Below the pieces are notes generated by a model that saw nothing but the letters and a program-made list of their open reading frames with translations, was not told the DNA's origin and did no database searches. From IMG/VR virus record IMGVR_UViG_3300042896_000682, positions 1 to 30,318 of that record: 30,318 bases of DNA; one strand, 5' to 3'. Below are positions 29,544-30,318 of the stretch, piece after piece. The translations under genes and the position numbers were made by a program. Source of the DNA: a virus. The stretch's first letter is position 1. Every line of letters begins with the position of its first letter.

Positions 29544-30318
29544 ATGATAGTAATTACAGGAGCAACAGGAAAAATAGGCTCTAAAATCGCAACGATATTA
29601 ATCGATAAAGGAAAAAAAGTCAGAGTAGTTGGAAGAAGCTCCACTGCATTGGAAAAATTACAATCACAAAGCACCGAAATTGCCGTTGGTGAAATGCTTG
29701 ATGCAGCTTTTTTAACGAAAGCCTTCTCTAATGCTGACGCGCTTTTTTTAATGTTACCTCCAGATAAAGACACATTGGATTTTGGTGCATTGCAGGATGA
29801 AATCGGCAGGATACAAATTGAGGCAATTAAAAATTCCGGAATAAAAAATATCGTGTTCCTATCTTCTCAGGGAGCACACGATATAATTCATACCGGAACC
29901 GTTAAAGGCTTGGGCAGACAGGAAATCCGTCTAAATGAATTGGCTCCAGATGTCAACGTTTTAAGTTTACGTCCTGAGGCATTTATGGAAAACAACATCG
30001 AATCCTTAAAATTATTTAATACCATAGCCTCCCCTTTGCGCCCCGAAATAAGCACCGGATTGATTGCCACTGGTGACATTGCTGTTTTCGCAGCTGAGAA
30101 ATTGGATAAACTCGATTTTAAAGGAAAAACTCATCAGTATTTGCTGGGTAATCGCGAGTATACACAAACCGAAGCTACTCAAATAATTGGGAAAGCCATC
30201 GGCCGTCCAGAGCTGGAGTATGTTCAATATTCTTATGAAGACTATAAAAACAAATTGTTAAGTGTGGGCATGTCAGAAAGCAGAGCAGATATGATTACTG
30301 AACGCTACAAAGCAATAA
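29544..30318 (+). CDS. NmrA-like NAD(P)-binding protein, 3' end off window
   Basis: The ATG at 29544 opens MIVITGATGKIGSKIATILI, with the GATGKIG dinucleotide-binding loop (6-12). 258 codons are open and the frame runs off the end; the TAA at the last three bases is out of frame. The layout (FLSSQGAH, LRPEAFMENN, then YTQTEATQIIGKAIG) is that of NmrA/quinone-reductase-like atypical SDR proteins. It probably needs only a short continuation. Likely cotranscribed with the SDR upstream. Confidence 0.82.
   Translation, partial: MIVITGATGKIGSKIATILIDKGKKVRVVGRSSTALEKLQSQSTEIAVGEMLDAAFLTKAFSNADALFLMLPPDKDTLDFGALQDEIGRIQIEAIKNSGIKNIVFLSSQGAHDIIHTGTVKGLGRQEIRLNELAPDVNVLSLRPEAFMENNIESLKLFNTIASPLRPEISTGLIATGDIAVFAAEKLDKLDFKGKTHQYLLGNREYTQTEATQIIGKAIGRPELEYVQYSYEDYKNKLLSVGMSESRADMITERYKAI

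Noticed and set aside
30012-30227. 71-residue minus-strand frame
   Set aside because: Lies opposite the NmrA-like gene, which has clear motifs and an open frame to the window end.

Overview
The window is low in G+C and reads as Bacteroidota, most likely a Flavobacterium-like organism. The promoters fit the Bacteroidota -7 element TAnnTTTG, ribosome binding sites are weak or absent, and the phage gene families (DUF4373 protein, PcfJ/PcfK pair, Bacteroidota-type capsid and tail proteins) are typical of that phylum. About 28.1 kb belongs to a temperate tailed phage (prophage). The last 2.2 kb looks chromosomal.

Layout, left to right. Positions 1-12826 are the late module, transcribed leftward: small and large terminase, tail-completion-like and tail genes, a 951-residue tape measure protein, a prohead protease/scaffold and the start of the major capsid protein, which runs off the left edge. 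Two small convergent genes (1943-2465) interrupt it. Positions 12913-13290 hold a small exported-protein gene with its own promoter. Positions 13419-26499 are a long leftward early operon: PcfJ/PcfK, DnaC-like loader, DUF4373 replication protein, HNH nuclease, a complete diversity-generating retroelement (DGR), NinB-like protein, YqaJ exonuclease and many small genes. Positions 26500-26683 are the control region, with a leftward promoter whose spacer contains a palindromic operator. Positions 26684-27989 are a rightward lysogeny operon: S24 repressor, lipoprotein, HTH protein. At 28098-28113 lies what looks like the 3' end of a tRNA-Ser gene, followed by a terminator; I read this as attR. Then come repeats, a decayed reading frame, an SDR oxidoreductase and a partial NmrA-like gene.

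The main discovery is the DGR at 19920-21949. A reverse transcriptase is preceded by a template repeat (TR, 20989-21065) and two tandem target genes, each with a variable repeat (VR). On the coding strand, all 15 TR-to-VR1 differences, and 14 of 15 TR-to-VR2 differences in the aligned core, fall at template adenines. The targets sit among replication and recombination genes rather than tail genes and have no signal peptide, so their role is open. No Avd-like accessory gene is visible.

A second discovery is a 17-bp palindrome, GTAATATAnTATATTAC, repeated at four gene starts in the late half. At two of them it is followed at the same 9-bp spacing by a TAnnTTTG box. It is a candidate binding site for a phage regulator distinct from the S24 repressor. 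Portal, integrase and lysis genes were not recognised and may lie off the left edge.
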